Below are positions 26,458-35,547 of a stretch of 64,000 bases of DNA, piece after piece. The stretch is from NCBI RefSeq assembly GCF_002356295.1, contig NZ_AP018042.1:2202361-2266360 (forward strand). The letters are read 5' to 3'. Position 1 is the stretch's first letter. Every line of letters starts with the position of its first letter. Under the pieces are notes generated by a model. The model was not told the origin of the DNA and did not search any database. It worked only from the letters and a program-made list of their open reading frames with translations. Source of the DNA: Labilibaculum antarcticum (GTDB taxonomy: Bacteria; Bacteroidota; Bacteroidia; Bacteroidales; Marinifilaceae). The translations under genes were made by a program, and so were the position numbers.

Positions 26458-26745
26458 GGTATGCTTCCAATGCTCAAAACCTCACTGCTCTGCATTGCAG
26501 TTTACTTCTAAGGCATCGGAACTACATTGCTCTGTGCGGCAGTCTGCTTTTAAGGCAACAATAGTGCACTGCCCTGCAGAGCAGATCACTTTTTAGGCCA
26601 CAAACAAGCACTGCTTCGCCGGGCAGTGTGCTTCCAAAGCAAAAAAACCACTCTGCCACAGCGGGCAGAATGGTTTTTACTCATCAATTCTTGTTTGCCT
26701 TGCAGAGCAGTCTGCTTTTTATGCCTTGAGCGGGCACTGCTCCAA
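26458..26745. repeat. 42-nt minisatellite, seven units with hairpin potential
   Basis: Units begin (CACTGCTCTGC or variants) at 26483, 26525, 26567, 26609, 26649, 26693 and 26735, with steps of 42, 42, 42, 40, 44 and 42; half a unit precedes at 26458. Each has complementary CTGC/GCAG words, for example CACTGC...GCAGTG in unit 4, followed by CTTTTAAGGC-like sequence. Unit 5 folds as CCACTCTGCC-acagc-GGGCAGAATGG between an A-run and a T-run, like a terminator. Stops occur in every frame of the units, so it is not a protein repeat. Confidence 0.75.
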
Positions 26746-26911
26746 TTTTACGTGAACTATTCGGGAACAGCCTCTGCTATTACTTCCTTTTTTTTGCTTA
26801 TTGCCTTCGGAAACAATCTAACGGAAAAGGATTTTCCAAATATTTTTACTGCATCCAAATAATTGAATTCGTATTGCTTACGCAAATCGGCCTGCGCCAT
26901 TTCCTCATCGG

Positions 26912-28091
26912 CCAATACCTGGGGTGACACTCGCTCCGCTCATTTTACCCCAGGCTATGATGTTCGAGCCCTTCAGGCTCGGGAGTCTCAAGCAAGGGAG
27001 AATTCCAGAAAGGAAATAGGAATCGTATTTTTCTTTGTGTTCTTCGTGATGTCCTTTGGTGTACTTTGTGGTTAAACTTTTTTATGAATCGCATTGCAAT
27101 TTCGTCGCATGTATGAACACATCCTTAATCCAGATTTTTACGTGCGACAATTACTCTTTACGACCAATACCTGGGGCGACATTCGCTCCGCTCATTTTAC
27201 CCCAGGCTCTGATGTTTGAGCCCTTCAGGCTCGGGAGTCTCAAGCAAGAGTCAAATACAGAAAGGAAATAGGAGTCCTGTTTCTTTGTGTTCTTCGTGAT
27301 GTCCTTGGTGTACTTTGTGGTTACACTTTTTTATGAATCGCATTGCAATTTCGTCGCATGTATGAACTCATCCTTAATCCAGATTTTTACGTGCGACAAT
27401 TACTCTTTACGTCCAATACCTGGGGCGGCAATCGCTTCGCTCATTTTACCCCAGGCTTTTATGTTTGAGCCCTTCAGGCTCAGTCGTCTCCGGTAAAAAT
27501 GAAATCCCGAAAAGAAATAGGAATCCTGTTTTTCTTTGTGTTCTTCGTGATATCCTTTGGTTTACTTTGTGGTTAAACTTTTTTATGAATCGCATTGCAA
27601 TTTCGTCGCATGTATGAATTCATCCTTAATCCAAATTTTTACCTGCGACAATTACATCTTACGTCCAATACCTGGGGCGACACTCGCTCCGCTCCTTTTA
27701 CCCCAGTCTATGATGTTCGAGCCCTTCAGGCTCAGTCGTTTCCGGTAAAAATGAAATCCAGAAAGGAAATAGGAATCGTGTTTTTCTTTGTGTTCTTCGT
27801 GATGTCCTTAGTTTTCCTTTGTGGTTACACTTTTTTATGAATCGCATTGCAATTTCGTCGCATGCATGAACTCATCCTTAATCCAGATTTTTACCTGCGA
27901 CAATTACTCTTTACTTCCAATACCTGGGGCGACATTCGCTTCGCTCATTTTACCCCAGGCTATGATGTTCGAGCCCTTCAGGCTCGGGAGTCTCAAGCAA
28001 GGGAGAAACCAAGAAACGAAACAGGAGTCGTGTTTTCCTTTGTGTTTTTCGTGATGTCCTTGGTTTTCCTTTGTGGTTGAACTTTTTTGTT
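26912..28091. repeat. Array B1: five ~250-bp tandem repeats
   Basis: CCAATACCTGGGG marks each unit at 26912, 27166, 27413, 27665 and 27917 (steps 254, 247, 252, 252). The unit contains, in order: a CCTGGGG...CCCCAGG stem around a loop with GCTCCGCTC; a GAGCC-cttca-GGCTC hairpin; a variable CAAGCAAGGGAGAA-type part; TTTCTTTGTGTTCTTCGTGA with CTTTGTGGTTAAAC; and GTCGCATG...CGTGCGAC inverted words. Short frames seen across the array (60-80 codons) recur because the DNA recurs and have no gene-like features. Confidence 0.9.
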
Positions 28092-28124
28092 GTGTGAAAT
28101 TTAATTCCTCGGTTACTTACTATC

Positions 28125-28172
28125 CAAAAAAATAACCCCTACCGATATTGTTTTTCAATATCAATAGAGGTT
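28125..28172 (-). terminator. Terminator of the PepSY-like gene
   Basis: AACCCCTACCGATATTG (28134-28150) pairs with CAATATCAATAGAGGTT (28156-28172) with a small internal mismatch. On the minus strand it is followed by an eight-T run (28125-28133), a good Rho-independent terminator 45 bp after the stop at 28217. Confidence 0.75.
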
Positions 28173-28216
28173 TAAGCATTACATGTCCGGGTAAATTACT
28201 TAATTGGCTTTATTAT

Positions 28217-28534
28217 TTAAACCGCAAGATCTTCTTGTTTAACGAATTCTCCTTCTGCATTAAAATAAACAGCAATATTTCCCTCTGGATTTGACAAGGT
28301 AATCATGTACGATCCATCATTTCCGATAAATGATTTAAGCAATGCATAATCAGAATATGATTCTGCAATTGCAGTCTGAACTGCTGTTGGAAGTTCTTCG
28401 GCTTTTACTTCTGCATATTTCACATCTTCCTGTACAAGGCTTGTCTCTGAAATTATATTTGCAGCCGAAACTGAATTTGAAATACTCATACTACACATTA
28501 ATGCTACTGCTGATACTAACAAAATTCTTTTCAT
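28217..28534 (-). CDS. Small exported PepSY-like protein
   Basis: With the start at 28534 (MKRILLVSAVALMC) the protein is 105 residues with a signal peptide ending VSAAN. The remaining part has the PepSY-like/DUF2874 pattern found in Bacteroidota (AEELPTAVQTAIAESYSDYALLKSF and MITLSNPEGNIAVYFNAEGEFVKQ). These small periplasmic proteins are of unknown function, sometimes called beta-lactamase-inhibitor-like on structure. A longer frame to 28570 adds residues unlike a signal and I reject it. Confidence 0.8.
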   Translation of the reverse strand: MKRILLVSAVALMCSMSISNSVSAANIISETSLVQEDVKYAEVKAEELPTAVQTAIAESYSDYALLKSFIGNDGSYMITLSNPEGNIAVYFNAEGEFVKQEDLAV

Positions 28535-28751
28535 AACTAATAACTTTTTATTTGAAATATTAATAAACAATTATACAATCTAGTATGAGAATACTATGCC
28601 ATAAATGAAATGCGACTCCGTAAAGTAGCGCAAAACACTATATACCTGACAACTACAATCCGAAAGTAAAAATAACAGCTATTAAACAGACCGACATTAA
28701 ATTGGGGACTACCCAATTATGTGTGGATAAATTCCACTTTTTATTAACTAT

Positions 28752-28779
28752 AAAAAAAAGGGAGCGCAAATGCACTCCC
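28752..28779 (-). terminator. Terminator of the alpha/beta hydrolase gene
   Basis: GGGAGCGCA pairs with TGCACTCCC (one mismatch) around AA at 28760-28779. On the minus strand eight Ts follow, typical of a terminator 24 bp after the gene at 28804. Confidence 0.8.
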
Positions 28780-28803
28780 CAATTATTCTATTGTAAGTAT
28801 TTT

Positions 28804-29592
28804 CTATTTCAATTGATTTAAGAAATCAGTAATGGCCAGCCAATACTCTTCGCCTCCTTGCTGATTGATCCACAAAGCACGGGAACCATGATGTCCTGCT
28901 TCTTTGGGCACAAACTGTACTTGCTTTTCGAGTAATTTATGCTTTGCGAGCAGTTCACTAACATTTTTCGCCTCTCTGTTTGAGCTGGTTAGAAACATGG
29001 GCTTTGTGAAATTTTCTAATTTATCGACTAATGATCCTTTGGTTTCGGCCATATAATTACCCGGACTAAAAGAGATTACCGCTCTCACATCTTCTCGTTC
29101 GACAGCAATATACAATGCCAGTGTTGAGGAATAGGATGATCCCCACAAAATCACTTTTGAAGTGTATCTTTCGGTCAAATAGTCGATGGCTGCAAGTACA
29201 TCAATTTCGGCATCCAAATAATCGACTCCCTTTCCCATTTTAAGAGCTCTTAAATGGGTTGCGTTCTGAGTATTGCCAATGGGTCCGCCCGAACGTTGAT
29301 CAATTGCCAGACAGTTAAAACCCATCTCGTTTAATCGTTCGGCAATACCGGCATATTCAAATTTGTTGAACCGAGCCTGATGGCAAAGTAAAATAAAGGG
29401 TGATATATCATCAATCTGATACAAGTGAGCACTAATCATTACAGAATCGAGAGATTCAAACTCAACAAGTTCAGGATATTCGGCTTGTGCCGATGATTCA
29501 GAAACAGACGTTTCTGCTTTTTTTGTAGTGAGATTGCATGATGCAAATACGAAGCTACATACAAGCAATAAGAAAGGAATATTTTTCATCAA
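28804..29592 (-). CDS. Alpha/beta-hydrolase-fold lipoprotein
   Basis: The 262-residue protein has an SPII signal with lipobox FASC (Cys at 19). The fold is that of dienelactone hydrolase/acyl-peptidase-type enzymes: oxyanion strand FILLCHQARFNKFEY, nucleophile elbow WGSSYSSTLALYIA, and a catalytic His in KEAGHHGSRAL. It is probably an envelope esterase or peptidase; the substrate is unknown. It lies with two other small leftward genes between repeat arrays B1 and B2. Confidence 0.8.
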   Translation of the reverse strand: MMKNIPFLLLVCSFVFASCNLTTKKAETSVSESSAQAEYPELVEFESLDSVMISAHLYQIDDISPFILLCHQARFNKFEYAGIAERLNEMGFNCLAIDQRSGGPIGNTQNATHLRALKMGKGVDYLDAEIDVLAAIDYLTERYTSKVILWGSSYSSTLALYIAVEREDVRAVISFSPGNYMAETKGSLVDKLENFTKPMFLTSSNREAKNVSELLAKHKLLEKQVQFVPKEAGHHGSRALWINQQGGEEYWLAITDFLNQLK

Positions 29593-29650
29593 CTTTAAGT
29601 TTAGTTTGTAAAACTCTAGTGGTTAAATGTAAGAATACCCTGCCTAAAAA

Positions 29651-29893
29651 TCAATGGCCATTTTTTTTCCAATTGTACTCATCTTCATTCATTTGATTTC
29701 CGTTTTTGCAAATGGGACAATAATGAATGTATCGGGTTTTCATTGGAAATACAGATATAAAAAACAAACTGGCATAAGTGGCATTCTTTTCCAATATCCA
29801 TTTTGTGGTGTTGTTGCAATGGTAACAATGCTCCTGATTATGGCATTGTTGCTGTTCTACTACTTTATCTTTAGCTCCGAAAATGAAGATCAT
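29651..29893 (-). CDS. Small zinc-ribbon protein
   Basis: This 80-residue protein contains CX2C pairs at C23/C26 (CYHC) and C59/C62 (CPIC), separated by ASLFFISVFPMKTRYIHYC, a layout I recognise from small Bacteroidota zinc-ribbon proteins with the YxSLFFIPVFP-like core. The minus-strand frame is preferred over an antisense 89-codon frame at 29654-29923, which is only hydrophobic because it is complementary to codons of this gene. Its function is unknown. Confidence 0.7.
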   Translation of the reverse strand: MIFIFGAKDKVVEQQQCHNQEHCYHCNNTTKWILEKNATYASLFFISVFPMKTRYIHYCPICKNGNQMNEDEYNWKKNGH

Positions 29894-30034
29894 ATATTTG
29901 TTTTTTTATTTAAGCTCCCTTAGGCGCTTGGGGTGATCGTCGCAAGATAATATTTGATACAAACAATACAGCAAGTTGAAGAACTAATTTTAAAATAGCC
30001 CTCTGCCTGTCGCTTCCAAAAGCTTTTGGGATCC

Positions 30035-31640
30035 CCTCGAAAAGGGAGAAAGCAAGAAATTAAATAGGAGTCTTTTTTCTTTGTGTTCTTCGTGATGTAC
30101 TTGGTTTTCCTTTGTGGTTGAACTTTTTTATGAATCGCATTGCGATTTCGTCGCATGTTAACATTCATCCTTAATTAAAATTTTTAACTGCGACAATTAC
30201 ACTTTACGACCAATACCTGGGGCGACATTCGCTTCGCTCATTTTACCCCAGGCTATGATGTTTGAGCCCTTCAGGCTCGGGAGTCTCCGATAAAAGTAAA
30301 AGTGAAATCCCGAAAGGAAATAGCAGTCGTGTTTTTCTTTGTGTTCTTCGTGATGTACTTCGTGTACTTTGTGGTTGAACTTTTTTATGAATCGCATTGC
30401 AATTTCGTCGCATGTTAACACTCATCCTTAATCCAGATTTTTACGTGCGACAATTACATCTTACGTCCAATACCTGGGGCGACATTCGCTCCGCTCATTT
30501 TACCCCAGGCTATGATGTTCGAGCCCTTCAGGCTCAGTCGTCTCCGGTAAAAGTGAAATCCCAAAAGGAAATAGCAGTCGTATTTTTCTTTGTGTTCTTC
30601 GTGATGTCCTTGGTGTACTTTGTGGTTAAACTTTTTTATGAATCGCATTGCAATTTCGTCGCATATTAACATTCATCCTTAATCCAGATTTTCACGTGCG
30701 ACAATTACACTTTACTTCCAATACCTGGGGCGACATTCGCTTCGCTCATTTTACCCCAGGCTATGATGTTTGAGCCCTTCAGGCTCAGCATTCTAAAGCA
30801 AGGAAGAAATCCATAAAGGAAATCGTAGTCCTGTTTTTCTTTGTGTTCTTCGTGATGTCCTTGGTTTTCCTTTGTGGTTGAACTTTTTTATGAATCGCAT
30901 TGCAATTTCTTCGCATGTTAACATTCATCCTTAATCCAGATTTTTACGTGCGACAATTACACTTTACTTCCAATACCTGGGGCGACATTCGCTCCGCTCA
31001 TTTTACCCCAGGCTTTTATGTTTGAGCCCTTCAGGCTCAGTCGTCTCCGGTAAAAGTGAAATCCCGAAAGGAAATCATAGTCCTGTTTTTCTTTGTGTCT
31101 TCGTGATGTCCTTGGTTTTCCTTTGTGGTTACACTTTTTTATGAAACGCATTGCAATTTCGTCGCATGTTAACATTCATCCTTAATCCAGATTTTTACGT
31201 GCGACAATTACTCTTTACGACCAATACCTGGGGCGACATTCGCTTCGCTCATTTTACCCCAGGCTATGATGTTCGAGCCCTTCAGGCTCAGTCGCCTCAG
31301 GGATAATTCCAGAAAGGAAATAGGTAGTCCTGTTTTTCCTTTGTGTTCTTCGTGATGTCCTTGGTGTGCTTTGCGGTTAAACTTTTTTACGAATCGCATT
31401 GCAATTTCGTCGCATGTTAACACTCATCCTTAATCCAAATTTTTACCTGCGACAATTACATTTTATTCCAATACCTGGGGCGACATTCGCTCCGCTCCTT
31501 TTACCCCAGGCTATGATGTTCGAGCCCTTCAGGCTCAGTCGTCTCCCGTAAAAGTGAAATCCCGAAAGGAAATAGTGGTCGTGTTTTTCTTTGTGTTCTT
31601 CGTGATGTTCTTAGTGTGCTTTGCGGGTAAAGCATTTGTT
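30035..31640. repeat. Array B2: six ~250-bp tandem repeats, same family as B1
   Basis: CCAATACCTGGGG occurs at 30210, 30467, 30718, 30970, 31221 and 31468 (steps 257, 251, 252, 251, 247). The orientation is the same as B1. Units match B1 in order and content, with most differences in the GAGTCTC/AGTCGTCTC spacer and in GTATGAAC versus GTTAACA. The first copy is partial at 30035. I see no gene in it. Confidence 0.9.
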
Positions 31641-32000
31641 TTGATATTGTTTTGTCTTTTAGAGCGGGAGTTGCCGATCGGGCGCGATTCGGACTAATTG
31701 GATTGATTGGAATACCACACAGCTTCCGAGAGGCTTGATTCTTTTGCATACTTTTCTCATCTAAGGAGAAAAGTTTGAGCCCATCGGCTTGAGATAAATG
31801 CTAAAAACATTTATTTCTCTAATTGTAATACAATTTCGTGGCATGCATAAACTCATCTTTCTAAAGCAAGGGAGAAACCAAGAAACGAAACAGGAGTCGT
31901 GTTTTTCTTTGTGTTCTTCGTGATGTCCTTAGTTTTCCTTTGTGGTTAAACTTTTGTTATGAATCACATGTATTATCTTCTTGTCCTCTGGGATATCCTT
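31641..32000. other. Decayed repeat remnant between array B2 and the YihY gene
   Basis: The stretch at 31855-31970 (AAGCAAGGGAGAAACCAAG, then GAAACAGGAGTCGTG and TTTGTGTTCTTCGTGATGTC) is closely similar to the end of array B1 near 27995-28085. The rest of the gap shows no supported gene. Confidence 0.65.
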
Positions 32001-32004
32001 TAGT

Positions 32005-33369
32005 TCACATGGTGGTAAACTCCTTAACTAAATCAATATCCTTCAAAAGGGTTTCTTTATGATCTGATGAAATCGACTTCCGGTAGTCTTCCAAAATCGA
32101 TTTTAGGTCGATATAAGTCTTGGTTTGTAAAACGGGAATCTTATCAGAACCCGTATTCTCTAAAATATCAATTACCTTGTTTATCGACATGGCATTAATA
32201 TCGAAAGCTGGTTGATAGGCCATTTGCTTATCGGTGTCAGTCACCAATTCGGCAACCAATCCGGCATTTGTAAGGTCAAAAAGAATTTCACGCACCAAAC
32301 GAATAGGCATCTGCAATCGATGCGAAATAATTTGTGAATGCAAGGCAATTTGATCCTTTTTAAAATTGTGAATAATCAGATGCAAAACGTATAAGCTAAG
32401 CAAGCGTTTGTAATCGTATGATATGTCTGTTGTTTCTGTTTCGTACTCGTAATTTTCCACATTCTGTTCGGCAAAAGATATCTCGGCACCAAATAAAACA
32501 ACCAACCAACTCATTTGCAGCCACATTAAAAACAATGGCAAAGCAGCAAAACTACCGTAAATCGCATTGTAGGTGGTTACCATACCCTGAAATTCGATGT
32601 ACAACACCTGAAAAATTTGATAAATACTACCTGCAATGATCCCTGCCAGCAAACCCGACCTGAATTTCACATGCGTATTCGGCATGAAGGTGTACAACAT
32701 GGTAAATAAAGTCCAAACCATAAAGTAAGGAGCCAGATTAATCAGAAAGGATAAATACGGACCCACTACATCCAGTAAGGTATTGCCTGCAGTTACCTGT
32801 TTGATCATGGTCTTTAAGAAAACGGTTACTCCGCTGGAACCAATCAATAAAATTGGAGCAAAAATCATGATCGCAGTATAATCACTGAACCTGCGTCCCC
32901 ATGTTCTTCCTTTTTTTATTCGCCAAACATCGTTAAACGATTCCTCGATATTGGCTAAAACTTTTAATACCGACCAAAACAAGACAATAAATCCCAATCC
33001 GGCTATTAATGTCCCTTTTGTATTGAGCAGCATCTTATTTGCAAATTCAATCAGCCAATTCAGAACTTCCTCCTGACCTGAAAGGTTGGCGATAAGCTCG
33101 GTTTGCAACCTCTTATCCAAACCAAAACCTTTGGCAATTCCAAAGCCCATTGCCAAAACAGGCACAACTGATAGAATGGAATAAAAAGTTAAGGCTGAAG
33201 CTCTTAACTGACATTTATCTTCGTAAAAGCCTTTTATCGCTAAAAGGTAAATCCGCAATTGCCGAATAAAAAAATACCGAGATCCTGATAATTGTTTTAA
33301 GCGCATGTTCCACACCCCGCGACTCAAAAAATTCATTATGATATCAAAATAACTACGAAGGCTCTTCAT
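32005..33369 (-). CDS. YihY/virulence factor BrkB family membrane protein
   Basis: The 454-residue protein has the YihY core of six membrane helices: ALTFYSILSVVPVLAMGFG near residue 70, LIAGLGFIVLFWSVLKVLANIEESFNDVW, GLLAGIIAGSIYQIFQVLYIEFQ and MWLQMSWLVVLFGAEISFAEQN. The old label ribonuclease BN is wrong; the role is unknown, perhaps transport. The C-terminal ~135 residues look like a winged-helix-like cytoplasmic domain (LLSLYVLHLIIHNFKKDQIALHS, PIRLVREILFDLTNAGLV), as seen in many Bacteroidota members. Confidence 0.85.
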   Translation of the reverse strand: MKSLRSYFDIIMNFLSRGVWNMRLKQLSGSRYFFIRQLRIYLLAIKGFYEDKCQLRASALTFYSILSVVPVLAMGFGIAKGFGLDKRLQTELIANLSGQEEVLNWLIEFANKMLLNTKGTLIAGLGFIVLFWSVLKVLANIEESFNDVWRIKKGRTWGRRFSDYTAIMIFAPILLIGSSGVTVFLKTMIKQVTAGNTLLDVVGPYLSFLINLAPYFMVWTLFTMLYTFMPNTHVKFRSGLLAGIIAGSIYQIFQVLYIEFQGMVTTYNAIYGSFAALPLFLMWLQMSWLVVLFGAEISFAEQNVENYEYETETTDISYDYKRLLSLYVLHLIIHNFKKDQIALHSQIISHRLQMPIRLVREILFDLTNAGLVAELVTDTDKQMAYQPAFDINAMSINKVIDILENTGSDKIPVLQTKTYIDLKSILEDYRKSISSDHKETLLKDIDLVKEFTTM

Positions 33370-33509
33370 GGATCAGTTTTTTAGCTGTTTTACAAGGTCG
33401 AATTTACGTAAAAGACAAACATTTACCAATAATTTCAAAATCTTGCCTTTTCACGAGTTCAACAAAGTAAATAAACGAAATCAATTAAGAATTCCCCGCC
33501 CCTTTTTTT

Positions 33510-33517
33510 TAAGTTTG
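33510..33517 (+). promoter_or_regulatory. Possible -7 element before the two-component system
   Basis: TAAGTTTG matches TAnnTTTG and lies 33 bp before the ATG of the response regulator. No clear -33 element is present. Confidence 0.4.
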
Positions 33518-33550
33518 TAATAAGATCAGCTAAACACTTACCTCATCGTC

Positions 33551-34234
33551 ATGAAAAAAGAAATCTTAATTATTGAAGACGACCTCACACTGCAAAAAAC
33601 TGTTTCTGAGTACCTCAAAAATTATGATTTCCAATCTACCTGTGTTCAAACAATAGCAGCAGGGAAATCTCTCTTCGAGAAAAAATTTTTCCACATTGTA
33701 TTGCTTGATCTGGGCCTTCCGGATGGTGATGGTCTGGATTGCATTTCTTTCATCAAATCAATCTGGGATCAAACGGGTGTTATCATTATTTCGGCCCGCG
33801 ATCAACTGGAAGATCGGGTTGATGGTCTCAACTTAGGAGCTGACGATTATTTGGTGAAACCATTCCATCTCTCGGAATTAAATGCCCGGATAAATGCATT
33901 GCTGCGAAGAAATTCTCAATCTGAAGATCAAATTTTGACTTTTGGTGAAATTAAAATTGATCCTCAATTAAATCAAGTTCATATTGGAGACAAGCAAGTA
34001 GATTTTAGCCGAAAAGAATTTGATCTTCTGCTCTATTTTATTGAAAATAAGAACAAAGTACTCACCAAAGAAAGTCTTTTTGAGCATGTTTGGGGCGAAA
34101 ATTCCATATTTATGGATAATTCAGATTTTATTTACACCCATATCAATCGCTTACGAAAAAAAATAAAAATCCATACCGGGGAAAATTACATTAAAACCGT
34201 TCATGGCTTTGGTTACAAACTTGATAATCAGTAA
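33551..34234 (+). CDS. OmpR-family response regulator
   Basis: The 227-residue regulator has a receiver domain with acidic E9/D10/D11, the phospho-acceptor D53 in IVLLDLGLPDGDG, and the conserved VKPF Lys, followed by an OmpR/PhoB winged-helix domain (DFSRKEFDLLLYFIENKNKVLTKESLFEHVWG, YIKTVHGFGYKL). Its gene is 4 bp from the histidine kinase, so they form a cognate pair. The pair directly precedes the LtaS-like and lipid-modification genes, which suggests regulation of envelope chemistry, as with PmrA/PhoP-type systems. Confidence 0.92.
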   Translation: MKKEILIIEDDLTLQKTVSEYLKNYDFQSTCVQTIAAGKSLFEKKFFHIVLLDLGLPDGDGLDCISFIKSIWDQTGVIIISARDQLEDRVDGLNLGADDYLVKPFHLSELNARINALLRRNSQSEDQILTFGEIKIDPQLNQVHIGDKQVDFSRKEFDLLLYFIENKNKVLTKESLFEHVWGENSIFMDNSDFIYTHINRLRKKIKIHTGENYIKTVHGFGYKLDNQ

Positions 34235-34238
34235 AAAA

Positions 34239-35495
34239 ATGAAATTCCTTACAAGAGTAAACAGATCCTATATTAAATACGGCCTGTTGGTATTTCTAAT
34301 TGCAGATTTTGTAATTATTGCAATGAGCAATTTTATTATTAAAGAAGAAATTGATCAACAATTGTATTTGGAATCAAAGGGGATTACAGAAACAGTAAAG
34401 AAACATGGAGATTTCCGGAACATTTACCCAACCGATATGGTCTCTTCTATCGGCTATTTAGATGTGAAAAAAGATATCCTAAAAGACACTTTACTATATG
34501 ATGTAAATGAAGATGAAATGTTGCCTTACCGGGAATTGACGACCTACAAATCCATTGAAGGGGAGCATTACAAAATAACAACCCGGCAAATGCTAATGGA
34601 ATTTGATGATCTTTTTCTTCTGTACACAACTCTTATTTCATTGGTTTTACTGCTGATTTTTGTTGGTCTTTTACTTTTTACGCGACGATTAAACATCTCC
34701 TTGTGGAAAACATTTAACACGAACATCGAAAAAATAAAAACCTACTCTTTTACTCCTCCTTCTAAATTAGATCTGGCTGAGACAGGAATTAATGAGTTTG
34801 ATGAATTAAATGAGGTTCTTTCGATGATGTCGGGCCGCTTGGAAAAGGATTATACGGCAACAAAGGAATTCTCGGCGAATGCTGCCCACGAACTTCAAAC
34901 TCCTCTTGCTATTATCCGAAATAAATGCGAGAACTTATTTTCAGACTCAGATTTAAACAAGAAAACAATCGAAACAATACGGGAAATATATCTTTCTGCC
35001 GATAAACTTTCCGGCATAACCAAAGCTTTACTTATACTCGCCAAAATTGACAATGGCCAATTCAACGAAAAAGAAATGGTCTCCTTGAATGAAATTTTCA
35101 AATACTGGATGAATTCATTCCAAGATGTGATTCAAGATAGAAAGCTTGATGTTAGTATTTCGGCTGTAGATAACTGCCAAATACTAATAGACAAACGATT
35201 AGCCAATTTATTGATTCAGAATATTTTTGTGAATTCGATAAAACACAGCAGGAATGGAGATCAAATATCTATTTTTCTTGCAAAAGATTATTTTACGATC
35301 GCGAACATGGGCGAAGTTGCCATTCTCCAACCCGGTATGATCTTCAATCGTTTTTACACGGAGAGCCCTAACATTGGGTCAACAGGAATAGGTTTGGCCA
35401 TCGTAAAAAAGATCGCCGATCACTATAAAATTGAAATTGAATACACATTTAAGGATTTTAAACATTTATTCACATTCAACTTAAAGAATTGTTAG
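34239..35495 (+). CDS. Sensor histidine kinase
   Basis: The start at 34239 (MKFLTRVNRSYIKYG) gives 418 residues; the longer frame to 34203 overlaps the regulator gene. TM helices are at about 14-32 and 127-147, bounding a ~95-residue periplasmic sensor region with no known domain. The dimerisation domain has the phospho-His at 217 (FSANAAHELQTPLAIIRNK). N and G boxes follow (IFVNSIKHS, GSTGIGLAIVKKI); the HATPase domain has relatively weak early motifs. It is the partner of the upstream regulator. Confidence 0.92.
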   Translation: MKFLTRVNRSYIKYGLLVFLIADFVIIAMSNFIIKEEIDQQLYLESKGITETVKKHGDFRNIYPTDMVSSIGYLDVKKDILKDTLLYDVNEDEMLPYRELTTYKSIEGEHYKITTRQMLMEFDDLFLLYTTLISLVLLLIFVGLLLFTRRLNISLWKTFNTNIEKIKTYSFTPPSKLDLAETGINEFDELNEVLSMMSGRLEKDYTATKEFSANAAHELQTPLAIIRNKCENLFSDSDLNKKTIETIREIYLSADKLSGITKALLILAKIDNGQFNEKEMVSLNEIFKYWMNSFQDVIQDRKLDVSISAVDNCQILIDKRLANLLIQNIFVNSIKHSRNGDQISIFLAKDYFTIANMGEVAILQPGMIFNRFYTESPNIGSTGIGLAIVKKIADHYKIEIEYTFKDFKHLFTFNLKNC

Positions 35496-35547
35496 CTTTT
35501 TGTTAGAATCAGGTTGTTGTTTTGAACTATCATTTAATTCATAAAAA

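Noticed and set aside
26483-26745. CRISPR array in the 42-nt minisatellite
   Set aside because: No conserved 24-37-nt repeat with unique spacers is seen; the whole 42-nt unit is similar from copy to copy, with no cas genes nearby.
26626-28080. Many 60-80-codon frames inside array B1 and the minisatellite
   Set aside because: They recur only because the DNA repeats. They have no ribosome site, no domain features and no consistent frame between units.
29654-29923. 89-codon plus-strand hydrophobic frame
   Set aside because: It is antisense to the zinc-ribbon gene, whose cysteine spacing is specific and more convincing.
29920-31749. Minus-strand frames beginning MLTCDEIAMRF in array B2
   Set aside because: The shared N-terminus is the repeat's CGCATTGCAATTTCGTCGCATG segment read as protein. 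Frame lengths vary and many units lack the frame, so these are repeat shadows.
34203-34238. Upstream start for the histidine kinase
   Set aside because: It overlaps the end of the response regulator. The ATG at 34239 is the more natural start, directly before the first TM helix.
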